From: Thermodesulfovibrio sp.
Lineage (GTDB): Bacteria; Nitrospirota; Thermodesulfovibrionia; Thermodesulfovibrionales; Thermodesulfovibrionaceae
NCBI GenBank assembly: GCA_020725335.1
Contig: DYFF01000018.1
Location: forward strand, 1-64,000
DNA length: 64,000 bases
Direction of reading: 5' to 3'
Position 1 is the stretch's first letter. Each line of letters opens with the position of its first letter. The notes under the pieces are model-generated. The model ran no database searches. It saw nothing but the letters and a program-made list of their open reading frames with translations, and was not told the origin of the DNA. Positions 54,822-64,000 of the stretch are shown here, one piece after another. Position numbers and translations under genes: made by a program.

Positions 54822-55726
54822 TGATTTCTCAGTAAGAAAACAGCTCCTAAAACTCCGCCTGAATCTATCAATTGAGATTGAACAATTTCAATATTTAAAT
54901 TTAATCCTTTTAACGAACGTTTTTTAGCTTCATTTATAGCAGTTTCAGTATAAATATTCTTTGCTTTAGACAGTCCACCTGTTAAAATTATCTTTTCAGG
55001 GCAGAAAATATTGATTATGTTAGCAAGGCCTGCTCCAAGGGCTTTCCCAGCTTCTTTTATAACTTGTCTTGCGAGATTATCACCTTCTAATGCCAATCTA
55101 TATACATCTTCAGATTTTATTTTATAAAAATTACCCTCATATAAATATTTAGCCTGCGAAGACTCACCATCTTCTATTTTTTCAATTAGTGAATCTCTTA
55201 TTGCTCTTCCCGAAGCATACATTTCTAAACATCCGTTGTTGCCACAACTGCAGAGTTTACCTTGATAATTAATAGTCATGTGTCCAACTTCCATAGGTAT
55301 ATCTAAAACTTTTCCTTGATTGTAAAAACCTCCACCAATTCCTGTTCCAAGAGTAAGAAGCGTAAATTTATTAGTTCCTCTACCTTCTCCAAAATTTGCT
55401 TCTCCTATTGTTGCAACAGTAGCATCATTCTCAACTATTGTTTTTATCGAAAATTTTTCTCTTATGATAGATGCTAAGGGTATCTTATTTAAAGATGGAA
55501 TATTCGGAGATTCTATTACTACCCCATTGGCATCTACTAATCCTGCAACTCCTACTCCAATTCCAACTATATGAGTCTCATTTAAAAATCTTTTTATTTC
55601 ATCAAAAAGCACAGTTATAATGTCATTAGGAGTTGGAAACTTAGATATACTAATTAATTGATAATCCTCTGAAACTAATCCAATCTTGATATTAGTTCCA
55701 CCTATGTCAATTCCTATATAATTCAT
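54818..55726 (-). CDS. ROK-family sugar kinase (glucokinase-like)
   Basis: 302-residue kinase phosphorylating glucose or a related hexose. ATP site [13 protein letters not shown], sugar site [19 protein letters not shown], the GTGIGGGFY loop and the ROK zinc motif [15 protein letters not shown] are complete. No DNA-binding domain, so it is a kinase and not a repressor. ATG has an extended -10 box 11 nt upstream and no Shine-Dalgarno. First gene of the long lepA-to-lpxI run. Confidence 0.9.
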   Translation of the reverse strand: MNYIGIDIGGTNIKIGLVSEDYQLISISKFPTPNDIITVLFDEIKRFLNETHIVGIGVGVAGLVDANGVVIESPNIPSLNKIPLASIIREKFSIKTIVENDATVATIGEANFGEGRGTNKFTLLTLGTGIGGGFYNQGKVLDIPMEVGHMTINYQGKLCSCGNNGCLEMYASGRAIRDSLIEKIEDGESSQAKYLYEGNFYKIKSEDVYRLALEGDNLARQVIKEAGKALGAGLANIINIFCPEKIILTGGLSKAKNIYTETAINEAKKRSLKGLNLNIEIVQSQLIDSGGVLGAVFLLRNQ

Positions 55727-55737
55727 AATAGAAAAAT

Positions 55738-55746
55738 ATTATATCA
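55738..55746 (-). promoter_or_regulatory. Extended -10 promoter of the ROK-lepA operon
   Basis: TGATATAAT (TGn + TATAAT) on the minus strand, 11 nt before the ATG, leaving a leader of about 4-5 nt and no Shine-Dalgarno. Confidence 0.5.
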
Positions 55747-55790
55747 TATAACTTCTCTTATAAAAAACAAGGGATAAAAAATTAGTAATA

Positions 55791-55799
55791 TGTTATAAT
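55791..55799 (+). promoter_or_regulatory. Extended -10 promoter of ilvC
   Basis: TGTTATAAT on the plus strand, with no good -35. The ilvC ATG is about 35 nt downstream behind a strong ribosome site (caggaggtgg). No leader peptide or T-box attenuator fits in this short gap. Confidence 0.55.
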
Positions 55800-55834
55800 T
55801 TAGGATATTTTAATTAAACTCAGGAGGTGGCATA

Positions 55835-56848
55835 ATGAAAATTTACTATGATACCGAGGTATCTACTGATGTTCTAAAGGGAAAGAAAATTGCAATTATA
55901 GGATACGGAAGCCAGGGACACGCACATGCGAATAATCTAAGGGACAGTGGATTTGATGTTATTGTTGGGGAAATAAAAGGAGCAAATTGGCAAAAAGCAG
56001 AAAAGGCAGGTTTTACTGTAATGACAGCAGCTAAAGCCTCTGCACAGGCTGACATAATAATGATTCTTACTCCTGATGAATTCCAAGCAGATATATATGC
56101 TAAAGAAATTAAACCTAATATCAAAAAAGGTGCCTTTATTGGTTTTGCTCATGGTTTTAATATTCACTTCGGGCAGATTGTTCCCTCAGAAGATTTAAAT
56201 GTATTCATGGTTGCTCCTAAAGGACCCGGGCATCTTGTAAGAAGCGAATATCTAAGAGGAACCGGGGTACCTTGTCTAATGGCAGTATATCAAGACCCTT
56301 CAGGTATGACTAAAGATGTTGCCCTTGCTTACGCAGTAGGCATTGGTGGCGGAAAAGCAGGTATCATTGAAACAACTTTCAAAGATGAGACAGAAACTGA
56401 TTTATTTGGAGAACAGGTCGTTCTCTGCGGTGGACTGACCTCTCTAATTATTGCAGCCTATGAAACACTTGTTGAAGCAGGATATCCACCAGAACTGGCC
56501 TATTTCGAATGTTTACATGAGGTAAAGCTCATAGCAGACCTTATTTATGAAGGTGGAATTTCTACAATGCGCTATTCAATCAGTAATACGGCACAGTATG
56601 GTGACCTTACCAGAGGCCCCAGAGTAATAAATGATTCTGTAAAAGCTGAAATGAAAAAAATTCTTAATGAAATTCAGAGTGGTCAATTTGCTAAAGAATG
56701 GATACTTGAATGCAGAGTAGGAAAACCTACTTTTAATGCTCTTACTAAGAAAGGAGAAGAACATCCAATTGAAAAAGTTGGAGAAAAACTTAGAGCAATG
56801 ATGCCATGGCTTAAAAGCTCAAAGCTTGTGGATAAATCAAAGGCATGA
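55835..56848 (+). CDS. ilvC: Ketol-acid reductoisomerase
   Basis: Second common step of valine/isoleucine synthesis. NADPH site [17 protein letters not shown], the metal/active-site GPGHLVR and [18 protein letters not shown], and [16 protein letters not shown] are present; class I length (337 aa). Start ATG after caggaggtggcata. The adjacent psd-pssA-leuA order is typical of deltaproteobacteria-like and Nitrospirota genomes; ilvB/ilvN, usually upstream, are not here. Confidence 0.97.
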   Translation: MKIYYDTEVSTDVLKGKKIAIIGYGSQGHAHANNLRDSGFDVIVGEIKGANWQKAEKAGFTVMTAAKASAQADIIMILTPDEFQADIYAKEIKPNIKKGAFIGFAHGFNIHFGQIVPSEDLNVFMVAPKGPGHLVRSEYLRGTGVPCLMAVYQDPSGMTKDVALAYAVGIGGGKAGIIETTFKDETETDLFGEQVVLCGGLTSLIIAAYETLVEAGYPPELAYFECLHEVKLIADLIYEGGISTMRYSISNTAQYGDLTRGPRVINDSVKAEMKKILNEIQSGQFAKEWILECRVGKPTFNALTKKGEEHPIEKVGEKLRAMMPWLKSSKLVDKSKA

Positions 56849-57462
56849 TTAGAAAAGAGAGCTTTCCATATATAGGTGGAACTCTAATTTTTGCCTTCTT
56901 TTTTTATGTATTATGGCTTGAGCCTTTAACATTTATATCTCTTATTTTATGCTTGTTTTTTATATATTTTTTTCGTGACCCTGAAAGAATTCCACCAGAA
57001 GACCCTAATCTCGTTGTATCTCCTGCAGACGGAAAAGTAATAATGATAAGGCAGGGAGGCGACACTCTCTGCCCTAATAGTCATACAGAAATAAGTATTT
57101 TCATGTCACCCTTTGATGTTCACGTTAACAGAATACCCTTTGACGGGACCATAAAAGAGGTGGTATATACACCTGGTAATTTTTTTTCAGCTTTTAAGGA
57201 TAAAGCATATAAAGAGAATGAAAATATAAAAATTACCTTAAGTACTTCTAAAGGAGATATAATCATTCGACAGGTTGCTGGTGTTATTGCAAGAAGAGCG
57301 GTCTGCTGGGTAAATAAAGGGGATAATCTTAAGAGAGGAGACAGATTTGGAATGATAAAGTTTAGTTCTCGTGTAGATATATGTCTTCCCTCTAATTTTA
57401 AAGTTAATATAAAAGAAGGCCAAAAAGTTAAGGCAGGGCAATCTGTCATTGCCTCTTTATAA
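56845..57462 (+). CDS. psd: Phosphatidylserine decarboxylase proenzyme
   Basis: Makes phosphatidylethanolamine. Short archaeal/Nitrospirota-type enzyme (205 aa): two membrane segments at the start (about 8-45), [13 protein letters not shown], and the autocleavage region near [11 protein letters not shown], where the Ser becomes the pyruvoyl group. Overlaps ilvC by 4 nt. Followed by pssA after 3 nt, so both phosphatidylethanolamine steps are together. Confidence 0.93.
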   Translation: MIRKESFPYIGGTLIFAFFFYVLWLEPLTFISLILCLFFIYFFRDPERIPPEDPNLVVSPADGKVIMIRQGGDTLCPNSHTEISIFMSPFDVHVNRIPFDGTIKEVVYTPGNFFSAFKDKAYKENENIKITLSTSKGDIIIRQVAGVIARRAVCWVNKGDNLKRGDRFGMIKFSSRVDICLPSNFKVNIKEGQKVKAGQSVIASL

Positions 57463-57465
57463 AAA

Positions 57466-58251
57466 ATGTTGAGAGTAAGAAGAATAAAAAAATTTCGAGA
57501 CCCGGATAGAAAACCTGCAAAAGGTGTTTATATTCTACCAAATGCTTTAACTTTATGTGGTCTATTTTTAGGATTTTACGCCATTCTCTCTGCAATAAAT
57601 GGGAAATTTATACATGCTGCATGGGCTATAATTTTAGCTAATATATTTGATGGACTTGATGGATTAGTTGCACGCCTTACAAAAACCACAACTAAATTTG
57701 GTATTGAGCTTGATTCTCTATCTGATCTTGTTACTTTCGGAGTTGCCCCTTCAATTCTTATGTATAAGTTTGCTTTAGATGATTTCAGTAGAATTGGATT
57801 TGCAGTATGCTTTTTATTTGTTGCTTGCGGTGCTTTAAGACTTGCAAGATTTAATGTGCAAACATCTGTTTTAAAATCCTTCAAAGGCTTACCTATACCC
57901 GGTGCTGCTACAATGGTCGCTGCTATCACAATCTTTTATATAGAAATTTTAAATTTACAACCTGAAAAGGACATTTTCCTTCTTTGTTTAACAGGACTAT
58001 TAGCTCTTCTCATGATTAGTACTCTTAAATTTCATGGACTTAAAGAAATAGACTTTAGAGAAAAAAAGCCAGGCTGGATACTTCTTATTTTTATTTTCAT
58101 ATTATTTTTTATCTTTATTTTACCCAGTATAGCCATATTCACACTTGTCAGTTTATACGTTTTATCAGGTATAATTGAAAATATAATCATTTTAATTAAA
58201 CAAAAAAGACAAAAATCAGAGGTGCAAGATGAGAAAAATAAAAATATTTGA
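57466..58251 (+). CDS. pssA: CDP-diacylglycerol-serine O-phosphatidyltransferase
   Basis: Membrane CDP-alcohol transferase making phosphatidylserine. Signature [10 protein letters not shown]...GIELDSLSD (DGxxAR, x8, GxxxDxxxD) and about seven membrane segments. 261 residues. The start ATG follows a weak site only 3 nt after psd, so coupling is likely. Overlaps leuA by 23 nt. Confidence 0.94.
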   Translation: MLRVRRIKKFRDPDRKPAKGVYILPNALTLCGLFLGFYAILSAINGKFIHAAWAIILANIFDGLDGLVARLTKTTTKFGIELDSLSDLVTFGVAPSILMYKFALDDFSRIGFAVCFLFVACGALRLARFNVQTSVLKSFKGLPIPGAATMVAAITIFYIEILNLQPEKDIFLLCLTGLLALLMISTLKFHGLKEIDFREKKPGWILLIFIFILFFIFILPSIAIFTLVSLYVLSGIIENIIILIKQKRQKSEVQDEKNKNI

Positions 58252-59743
58252 TACTACGCTAAGAGATGGCGAACAGTCTCCAGGCGCGTCAATGAATGTA
58301 GATGAAAAAATCCAGGTTGCTAAACAATTAAAAAAACTTGGCGTTGACATTATAGAAGCAGGTTTTCCAATTGCCTCACCCGGTGATTTTGAGGCTGTAA
58401 ATAGAATCGCAAAAGAAGTCAAAGGGATAGTAGTTGCTGGGCTTTGCAGAGCAAGAGATGAAGATATCGAAAGAGCTGCTGAAGCATTAAAACCAGCAGA
58501 ACAGAAAAGAATTCATACTTTTATTGCTACCTCTGATATTCATCTTAAATACAAGCTTAGAATGGATAGAGACCAGGTAATACAAGCAGCAATTAAAGCC
58601 GTTAAAAAGGCAAAACAGTATACTGACGATGTTGAGTTTTCCGCTGAAGATGCCACGCGATCAGACTGGGATTATCTATGCAAAGTTACAGAAGAGGTAA
58701 TAAAAGCAGGTGCTACAACTGTAAATATACCTGACACTGTCGGTTATACTATTCCACAGGAATATGGAGATTTAATTGAGTATTTGATGAATAAAGTTCC
58801 AAACATTGATAAAGCAACAATAAGTGTTCACTGTCATAATGACTTAGGGCTTGCTGTTGCCAATTCTCTTACAGCAATTCTAAAGGGTGCAGGGCAGGTT
58901 GAATGCACTATAAATGGAATTGGTGAGAGAGCAGGAAATGCAGCAATGGAAGAGATTGTGATGGCTTTAAAAGTAAGGAATGACTTTTTTAAGGCTGATA
59001 CGAATATTGTAACTCAAGAAATTTACAGAACAAGCAGGCTTATAAGCAAAATAACAGGAATGATGGTTCAACCAAATAAGGCAATTGTTGGAGCTAATGC
59101 TTTTGCCCATGAGGCAGGCATTCATCAGGATGGAGTACTTAAAGAAAGGACTACATATGAAATTATGAGGCCACAGGACATAGGAATTCCAAGCTCTAAA
59201 ATTGTATTAGGTAAACATTCCGGAAGACATGCATTTAAGACAAGACTTGAAGAACTTGGCTTTAGCCTTACAGAAGAAGAATTAAATCGTGCCTTTGATA
59301 GATTTAAAAAACTTGCTGACCAGAAAAAGTATATTTTCAATGAAGATATAGAAGCTCTTGTCTCTGATGAAGTTTTAAGAATATCAGAGGTCTATCAGTT
59401 AATCGCGCTTGAAGTAAGTAGCGGAACAAAGAAAAAACCAACTGCGAAAGTCAAGATGAAAATTAATGGAGAAGAAAAAGAGATTAAAATTTCAGGCGAT
59501 GGTCCTGTTGATGCAGTATATAAAGCAATTACTGAGCTCACAGGTTCACAGGCAGAATTGAATAAGTTTGAAATAAAAGCTATCACAGGTGGAACTGATG
59601 CTCTCGGAGAGGTAACAGTAATACTCGAAGAAGGAGGGCATACTGTAAGAGGACATGGTTCAGATACAGACATAATAGTAGCGTCAGCAAAGGCTTATAT
59701 AAACGCTCTAAACAAGCTTGTTTTAAGAAATACGAAGGCTTAA
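58229..59743 (+). CDS. leuA: 2-Isopropylmalate synthase
   Basis: First step of leucine synthesis from 2-oxoisovalerate and acetyl-CoA. DRE-TIM core (1-300): [40 protein letters not shown]; regulatory LeuA dimer domain at the C-terminus (about 385-500) for leucine feedback. 504 residues. Start inside pssA with agaggtgcaag. The last 21 nt overlap the convergent DUF815 gene. Confidence 0.96.
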   Translation: MRKIKIFDTTLRDGEQSPGASMNVDEKIQVAKQLKKLGVDIIEAGFPIASPGDFEAVNRIAKEVKGIVVAGLCRARDEDIERAAEALKPAEQKRIHTFIATSDIHLKYKLRMDRDQVIQAAIKAVKKAKQYTDDVEFSAEDATRSDWDYLCKVTEEVIKAGATTVNIPDTVGYTIPQEYGDLIEYLMNKVPNIDKATISVHCHNDLGLAVANSLTAILKGAGQVECTINGIGERAGNAAMEEIVMALKVRNDFFKADTNIVTQEIYRTSRLISKITGMMVQPNKAIVGANAFAHEAGIHQDGVLKERTTYEIMRPQDIGIPSSKIVLGKHSGRHAFKTRLEELGFSLTEEELNRAFDRFKKLADQKKYIFNEDIEALVSDEVLRISEVYQLIALEVSSGTKKKPTAKVKMKINGEEKEIKISGDGPVDAVYKAITELTGSQAELNKFEIKAITGGTDALGEVTVILEEGGHTVRGHGSDTDIIVASAKAYINALNKLVLRNTKA

Positions 59744-60460
59744 TACAAACTGATAGGCTGAACGACCTGAAGTGCCATAAACAAGAGCCCACTCGTGAGC
59801 TTTTTTAAAAAGTTCCTTTTCAGTTAAATCTATTCCAGATTGTTTTGCGTAGTGTTTTACAATTTTTAGATACTCTTCCTCTGAAAACCTGTAAAATCCT
59901 ATTCTTAAGCCAAATCTCTCAATTAATGAAGCTCTCTCCTGAAAAGTGTCTTCGGGGAAAAGTTCATTATCTGACTGAGAAATAGCAGGTATAAGATTTC
60001 TTCTATTCGATGTGGCATAAATAACAGAGTTTTCAGGAATTTCTTCTATCCCTCCGTCCATAACAATTTTTAAGGCTTTAAAATCCTGGTCATTTTCGTT
60101 AAATGAAAGGTCATCAATGAAAATAATAATTCTTAAATCTTCATATTCATAAATAATATCATAGAGAAAAGGAATTGTATCTATATCGGTCTTTAAAACT
60201 TGAATTATTCTCAAAGGAGAACTTTCAAAATAGTTAATCAATCCCCTTATAAGGGTTGTTTTTCCTGTTCCTCTTTCCCCCCATAATAAGACATTATTTA
60301 CTTTTCTCCCTTCAATAAAAGCTTTTGTATTTGAAATAAGTAAAGCTTTTTGTCTATCAATAAAGAAAAGTTCATTTATTTTTTGTCTTGGAAGTCTTTT
60401 TACAGGTTTAAGATTTCTATCTTTTCCATGCCATATGTGAGCTATTGAATTATCAAACAT
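59723..60460 (-). CDS. DUF815-family AAA ATPase
   Basis: 245-residue AAA-type ATPase of unknown role. Walker [11 protein letters not shown] (about 60-69), Walker [11 protein letters not shown], a sensor-1-like YATSNRRNL and [10 protein letters not shown] near the end. The family resembles regulatory AAA proteins found alone. ATG has TGTTATAAT 8 nt upstream and no Shine-Dalgarno, so likely leaderless. Overlaps the end of leuA by 21 nt. Confidence 0.85.
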   Translation of the reverse strand: MFDNSIAHIWHGKDRNLKPVKRLPRQKINELFFIDRQKALLISNTKAFIEGRKVNNVLLWGERGTGKTTLIRGLINYFESSPLRIIQVLKTDIDTIPFLYDIIYEYEDLRIIIFIDDLSFNENDQDFKALKIVMDGGIEEIPENSVIYATSNRRNLIPAISQSDNELFPEDTFQERASLIERFGLRIGFYRFSEEEYLKIVKHYAKQSGIDLTEKELFKKAHEWALVYGTSGRSAYQFVLSLRIS

Positions 60461-60468
60461 TATTTTTT

Positions 60469-60477
60469 ATTATAACA
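60469..60477 (-). promoter_or_regulatory. Extended -10 promoter of the DUF815 gene (leaderless spacing)
   Basis: TGTTATAAT on the minus strand ends 8 nt before the ATG. Identical to the ilvC box. No Shine-Dalgarno. Confidence 0.6.
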
Positions 60478-60638
60478 CTAAAAATTAAGTTGTTTTTATG
60501 TCAGTAAGTATATTTCCTAACTTCTTCCCTGAGTAAAAATCTGAAAATTTTGATAAAAATTGAGCCGTTTTGTTATGAATCTTTAAATATCCTTATTTGA
60601 AAATCTCTAAAACTTTTTAGCAATGATTATTTTAAGTT

Positions 60639-60647
60639 TGGTATACT
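60639..60647 (+). promoter_or_regulatory. Extended -10 promoter of the AMMECR1 gene (leaderless spacing)
   Basis: TGGTATACT (TGn + TATACT); the -10 box ends 5 nt before the ATG at 60653. No ribosome site is visible. The 160-bp gap upstream otherwise shows no gene or RNA element. Confidence 0.5.
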
Positions 60648-60652
60648 TATTT

Positions 60653-61162
60653 ATGCACCCATATGTAGAGTTAGCTAAAAGGACTATAGAAGATTTTGTA
60701 AAAACAGGTAAAATTCCATCAATTCCACAAGAAATACCCGAAGACATGAAAAAAAAGGCTGGAGTTTTTGTTTCCATAAAAAAAAGGGGGCAATTAAGAG
60801 GATGCATAGGAACATTTATGTCGGCTACAGAGAATATATATACAGAAATAATTCGTAATGCCATAGCAGCAGCCACTGAAGACCCCAGATTTCCTCCCGT
60901 TCATGAGAGCGAACTTTCTGAGCTTGAATATTCAGTAGATATAATCTGTCCTCCAGAACCTGTAAGGAATATAGACGAACTTGATCCTAAAAAATATGGA
61001 ATTATAGTTGTTAAGGGATGGCAAAAAGGTTTACTTCTTCCTAATATAGAAGGCGTAAATACTGTTGATGAACAAATAAGAATTGCTAAGCTCAAAGCAG
61101 GAATTGATCCTTTTGATCCTGATGTAGAAATCTATAAATTTAAATCAGAACGTTACAAATAG
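60653..61162 (+). CDS. AMMECR1-domain protein (AmmeMemoRadiSam protein A)
   Basis: 169-residue AMMECR1 domain with the hallmark LRGCIGTF and the end motif FKSERY; function unknown in bacteria though fused or linked elsewhere with Memo and a radical-SAM protein. Those partners are not adjacent. I chose the ATG at 60653 (family start [15 protein letters not shown]); an ATG at 60623 adds ten residues with no ribosome site. Overlaps convergent hflX by 23 nt. Confidence 0.85.
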   Translation: MHPYVELAKRTIEDFVKTGKIPSIPQEIPEDMKKKAGVFVSIKKRGQLRGCIGTFMSATENIYTEIIRNAIAAATEDPRFPPVHESELSELEYSVDIICPPEPVRNIDELDPKKYGIIVVKGWQKGLLLPNIEGVNTVDEQIRIAKLKAGIDPFDPDVEIYKFKSERYK

Positions 61163-62777
61163 CTTTTTCTTCCCAAAGTTTGTTTTTTATTTCATTTATG
61201 AGGGGAAGTAAAGTGCTTTTATCTAATGCAGAAATCCCTAATGCATTATATCTCTTATAAATCTGTTCAGCTTCTGTATGATTTAATTTGTCAATTTTAT
61301 TGAAAACTAACATTATCGGTTTTGTATGGAGATTCAGTTCTTTAAGAATATTGTTAACTGACTCTATATGATTTTCAAACTGAGGATTTGATATATCCAC
61401 AAGATGAACTAAAAGGGATGCATCCTCAAGTTCTTCTAATGTGGATTTAAAAGCAGCTACTAAATCTTCAGGTAAATCTCTGATAAATCCTACTGTATCT
61501 GTAACTATTAGCTCTTTTTCTTCGGGAAACTTTAGTCTTCTTGAAGAAGTATCAAGCGTTGCAAACATTTTATCTTCTACAAATACCTCACTTTTAGTGA
61601 GTGCATTAAGCAAAGTAGATTTACCAGCATTAGTGTATCCTATTATTGAGACTATCGGAATTGAAAGTTCTCTTCTTCTTTTTTTTCTCTGTTGCCTTGC
61701 CATATTAAGCTTTTGAAGTTCCGTTTCCAGATGATGAATTCGTTCTTTAATTCTTCTTCTGTCTATTTCAAGTTTTGTCTCACCAGGACCCCTTCCACCA
61801 ATACCACCAGCGAGACGAGACATAGCAGTTCCTTTTCCTGTGAGCCTTGGTAACATATAACGAAGTTGTGCAAGTTCAACTTGAACTTTACCATCTCTTG
61901 AGTGGGCTCTCTTTGCAAATATGTCGAGAATTAATTGACTACGATCAATTACCTTCAACTCAGTCATTTCACTAATGGCTCGTATCTGTGAAGGAGATAA
62001 ATTTTGATCAAAAACTAAAATAGTTGCTCCCATATCCATTGCTTTTATTATTAACTCCTTGAGCTTACCTTCTCCAAGAATATATTTAGGATTTATCTGT
62101 TTTACTCTCTGAATAATTTTGTCTATCACTACTAAATCCGTAGATTCCGCAAGTTCCTCTAACTCTTCCATATGTTCTTCGAGGATATACTTTGGGACAT
62201 TAGAAACACTGATTAGAATAGCTCTCTCTCTATTATCAGAAGTATCAATAGCCCTTATTCTATCCATTTCCGATTCAAGATTATGAATGAATTCTCGGAA
62301 ATTAAATTTAAAATTAATAAAACTTGAAGATAAAATTTCAAACTGTTTATCCTTACCAAAAGGTAGAAGATGAACTATATGTATATCCTTTGGTATTCCA
62401 TGTTCTTGAGTAATAACTGCAAGAAGATCAAATCTAAGAAGTCTTAAATCTGCTATATCTTCCCTATCAGGTAACTCTTTATTTAGATGGGTATGAATAT
62501 ATCGCAAGCCCCTTAATGGTTTTTTACCAAGAGGGAAACTATCAAGTTCTGGGATTAAAATTGAATGGACATTGCCAACTATTAAATGAGTTATATTACC
62601 CGCTCTGTCAATCAATAAACCAATCTGTCTATTAATCTCATGAGATAAAGAACAAACTGACCTTGCTAACTCAGGCGTTATGATAAATTCAAAAGGCTGT
62701 TTTTTTCTATAAAGTTTCTCTAATTGATGAATTACACTCTTTTTTAATCCTGTTATATTTCCGTAAATCTTAGCTAT
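61140..62777 (-). CDS. hflX: GTPase HflX, with a non-canonical start likely
   Basis: Ribosome-splitting GTPase. N-terminal HflX domain, the Gly-rich [14 protein letters not shown] linker, G1 [23 protein letters not shown]. The first ordinary start is the TTG at 62615, but the same frame runs unbroken 54 codons upstream and encodes conserved HflX sequence ([32 protein letters not shown]). That extension has no ATG, GTG or TTG. An ATA at 62777 lies 9 nt after AGAGG, and an ATT at 62768 is another option. It begins directly after the purE stop, so reinitiation is possible. The shorter version is the safe minimum. Confidence 0.88.
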   Translation of the reverse strand: MAKIYGNITGLKKSVIHQLEKLYRKKQPFEFIITPELARSVCSLSHEINRQIGLLIDRAGNITHLIVGNVHSILIPELDSFPLGKKPLRGLRYIHTHLNKELPDREDIADLRLLRFDLLAVITQEHGIPKDIHIVHLLPFGKDKQFEILSSSFINFKFNFREFIHNLESEMDRIRAIDTSDNRERAILISVSNVPKYILEEHMEELEELAESTDLVVIDKIIQRVKQINPKYILGEGKLKELIIKAMDMGATILVFDQNLSPSQIRAISEMTELKVIDRSQLILDIFAKRAHSRDGKVQVELAQLRYMLPRLTGKGTAMSRLAGGIGGRGPGETKLEIDRRRIKERIHHLETELQKLNMARQQRKKRRRELSIPIVSIIGYTNAGKSTLLNALTKSEVFVEDKMFATLDTSSRRLKFPEEKELIVTDTVGFIRDLPEDLVAAFKSTLEELEDASLLVHLVDISNPQFENHIESVNNILKELNLHTKPIMLVFNKIDKLNHTEAEQIYKRYNALGISALDKSTLLPLINEIKNKLWEEKAICNVLI

Positions 62778-62778
62778 G

Positions 62779-63276
62779 TTATTTAACCTCTACTTCTTTT
62801 CTTATCTTTTCAGATTTTTCCAGTACTTTATTGTACATCTCTTTTCTTTTTATCTTTAATTTTTCTCTTATATCTGGATATTTTATAGATAAAATCTCAC
62901 ATGCAAGCCAGCCTGCATTTTCAGCTCCATTTATTGCAACTGTTGCTACTGGAATACCAGTCGGCATTTGAACTGTAGAAAGTAAAGCATCAAAACCATT
63001 TAGAGCTCCACTTGCCACAGGAACACCTATAACAGGTAACGTTGTGTGTGCTGCTATGAATCCTGCAAGATGTGCTGCCATACCTGCTGCAGCTATTATT
63101 ACCTCTATTCCTCTTTCTTCAGCTTCTTCTGCATATTTTTTTGCTCTGTCCGGTGTTCTATGAGCAGAACAAACATCAAGTTCAAAAGGTATGTTTAAAT
63201 CTTTTAAAACTTTAGCTGACTTTTTCATTATCTCAAAATCACTGTCACTTCCCATCAAAATCAATACCTTTGCCAT
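62779..63276 (-). CDS. purE: N5-carboxyaminoimidazole ribonucleotide mutase (PurE)
   Basis: Class I PurE of purine synthesis, moving the carboxylate of N5-CAIR to C4. [24 protein letters not shown] and [17 protein letters not shown] (catalytic His in SAHRT) are intact; 165 residues. No purK adjacent. Start ATG is one base inside the htpX stop; ribosome site aggaggaaata. Its stop is immediately before the hflX extension. Confidence 0.95.
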   Translation of the reverse strand: MAKVLILMGSDSDFEIMKKSAKVLKDLNIPFELDVCSAHRTPDRAKKYAEEAEERGIEVIIAAAGMAAHLAGFIAAHTTLPVIGVPVASGALNGFDALLSTVQMPTGIPVATVAINGAENAGWLACEILSIKYPDIREKLKIKRKEMYNKVLEKSEKIRKEVEVK

Positions 63277-64000
63277 TAGTATTTCCTCCTTGACATATTT
63301 TCAAGTCTTTCAATTCTCTCTTCAATTGGTGGATGAGTACTTAAAAGCTTCATTAGAGTCTTTCCTGAAAGAGGATTTACAATAAACATATGAGCTGTTC
63401 CAGGATTTGCATCCATAGGAATTGCCTGTGAGGCATAATGAAGCTTTTTCAAAGCATTAGATAGATATAAAGGATTCCCTGCAATTTCTGCTCCCTCTTC
63501 GTCCGCAGCATACTCTCTTGCCCTACTTATTGCAAGTTGTATAATCATTGCTACAATAGGAGCAACTATCATCATAAGAAGAGCTACAATAGGATGTCCA
63601 CCTTCATCATCGTCGTGTCTACCAAAAATATTTGACCACATTGCCATCTGAGCGATGTATGATATAGCACCAGCAATAGTTGCAGCTATGGTGCTAATAA
63701 GAATATCTCTGTTCTTAATATGGGCAAGTTCATGTCCTATTACACCTTCGAGTTCTTCTCTTGAAAGTATTCTCATTATACCTGTTGTAACAGCAACAAC
63801 ACCATGCTTAGGGGACCTTCCTGTAGCAAAAGCATTGGGTTGGTCTGATTCCATTATATATACTTTTGGCATGGGTAACCCTGCCTTATTGGCAAGTCTC
63901 CTAACAATGCTGTATAATTCCGGAGCTTCTGCTTCTGTTACTTCCCTTGCTCCATACATAGAAAGGACAATTTTATGACTAAAGAAATAGGCAAAAAAGT
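63276..64000 (-). CDS. htpX: HtpX-like membrane zinc metalloprotease, partial
   Basis: M48 protease for quality control of membrane proteins. Zinc motif HELAH with a Glu in [12 protein letters not shown]; two membrane helices around 95-115 and 135-160 of the visible part. The frame continues upstream past the ATG at 63959 into FFSHKIVLS, the family's conserved membrane-proximal sequence, so that ATG is internal and the gene runs off the right edge. Confidence 0.93.
   Translation of the reverse strand, partial: FFAYFFSHKIVLSMYGAREVTEAEAPELYSIVRRLANKAGLPMPKVYIMESDQPNAFATGRSPKHGVVAVTTGIMRILSREELEGVIGHELAHIKNRDILISTIAATIAGAISYIAQMAMWSNIFGRHDDDEGGHPIVALLMMIVAPIVAMIIQLAISRAREYAADEEGAEIAGNPLYLSNALKKLHYASQAIPMDANPGTAHMFIVNPLSGKTLMKLLSTHPPIEERIERLENMSRRKY

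Noticed and set aside
55727-55834. A T-box or leader-peptide attenuator before ilvC
   Set aside because: Only about 35 nt separate the -10 box from the ATG; no room and no fitting structure.
1-64000. CRISPR array, prophage, rRNA operon or replication origin
   Set aside because: No regularly spaced repeats, phage structural genes, rRNA sequence or dnaA-box clusters were seen.

Overview
The window is an AT-rich bacterial chromosome segment with about 66 protein genes, two tRNA genes and very little non-coding DNA. It encodes a Gram-negative envelope (bamA, skp, lpxD, fabZ, lpxA, lpxI, an RlpA lipoprotein, a diheme peroxidase). It also has NtrY/NtrX, nickel-hydrogenase maturation (hypA, hypB), formate dehydrogenase maturation (fdhE, moeA), a CooT/DUF3842 pair, inositol-phosphate synthase and a selenoprotein. 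Together these suggest an anaerobic, probably thermophilic Nitrospirota bacterium of the Thermodesulfovibrio kind. That placement is an inference from gene content and protein style, not from a search.

Layout. 1-850: decayed transposase. 1003-2514: scpB and a LysM/NlpC endopeptidase. 7003-2511 (minus): one apparent transcription unit, tRNA-Arg(CCT) -> DsbA-like selenoprotein -> diheme peroxidase -> fdhE -> moeA-PBP. 7041-8968: CBS-GGDEF protein and a PAS histidine kinase. 9359-15648 (minus): DUF4390, ntrY-like, ntrX-like, der, a sugar-nucleotide epimerase and uspA. 15730-21596 (plus): lipoprotein, TauE-like permease, amidase, GerMN protein, murI, rph, rpiB, glyA. 25453-21590 (minus): inositol-phosphate synthase, CDP-alcohol phosphatidyltransferase, DUF948 and YtxH proteins, hypA, hypB, tadA. 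25583-31145 (plus): xerC, hslV, hslU, rlpA, an FmdE-domain protein, an RlmD-type methyltransferase and a cupin; then tRNA-Val(CAC). 31284-40679 (minus): surface-polysaccharide cluster containing a galE remnant and a methyltransferase-glycosyltransferase chimera. 40826-42255 (plus): DUF3842, CooT, lipoate ligase. 55726-42107 (minus): ROK kinase, lepA, lepB, ribE, manC, manB, bamA, skp, lpxD, fabZ, lpxA, lpxI and a membrane protein. 55835-59743 (plus): ilvC, psd, pssA, leuA. 59723-64000: DUF815 ATPase (minus), AMMECR1 protein (plus), then hflX, purE and htpX (minus), htpX being cut by the right edge.

Main discoveries. (1) A DsbA-like protein whose first active-site Cys codon is an in-frame TGA at 6714-6716. 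A hairpin with a GGUC apex at nucleotides 19-22 after the UGA, the spacing recalled for the E. coli fdhF SECIS, supports a selenocysteine-x-x-Cys redox protein. (2) That gene starts 24 nt after tRNA-Arg with no room for its own promoter, so tRNA and mRNA probably share a transcript. (3) All six convergent protein-gene pairs overlap at their 3' ends (4, 29, 7, 149, 21 and 23 nt), and no clear intrinsic terminator was seen. (4) Several genes have a good -10 box 4-11 nt before the start codon and no Shine-Dalgarno, suggesting leaderless mRNAs. (5) The hflX reading frame continues 54 codons upstream of its first ordinary start codon.
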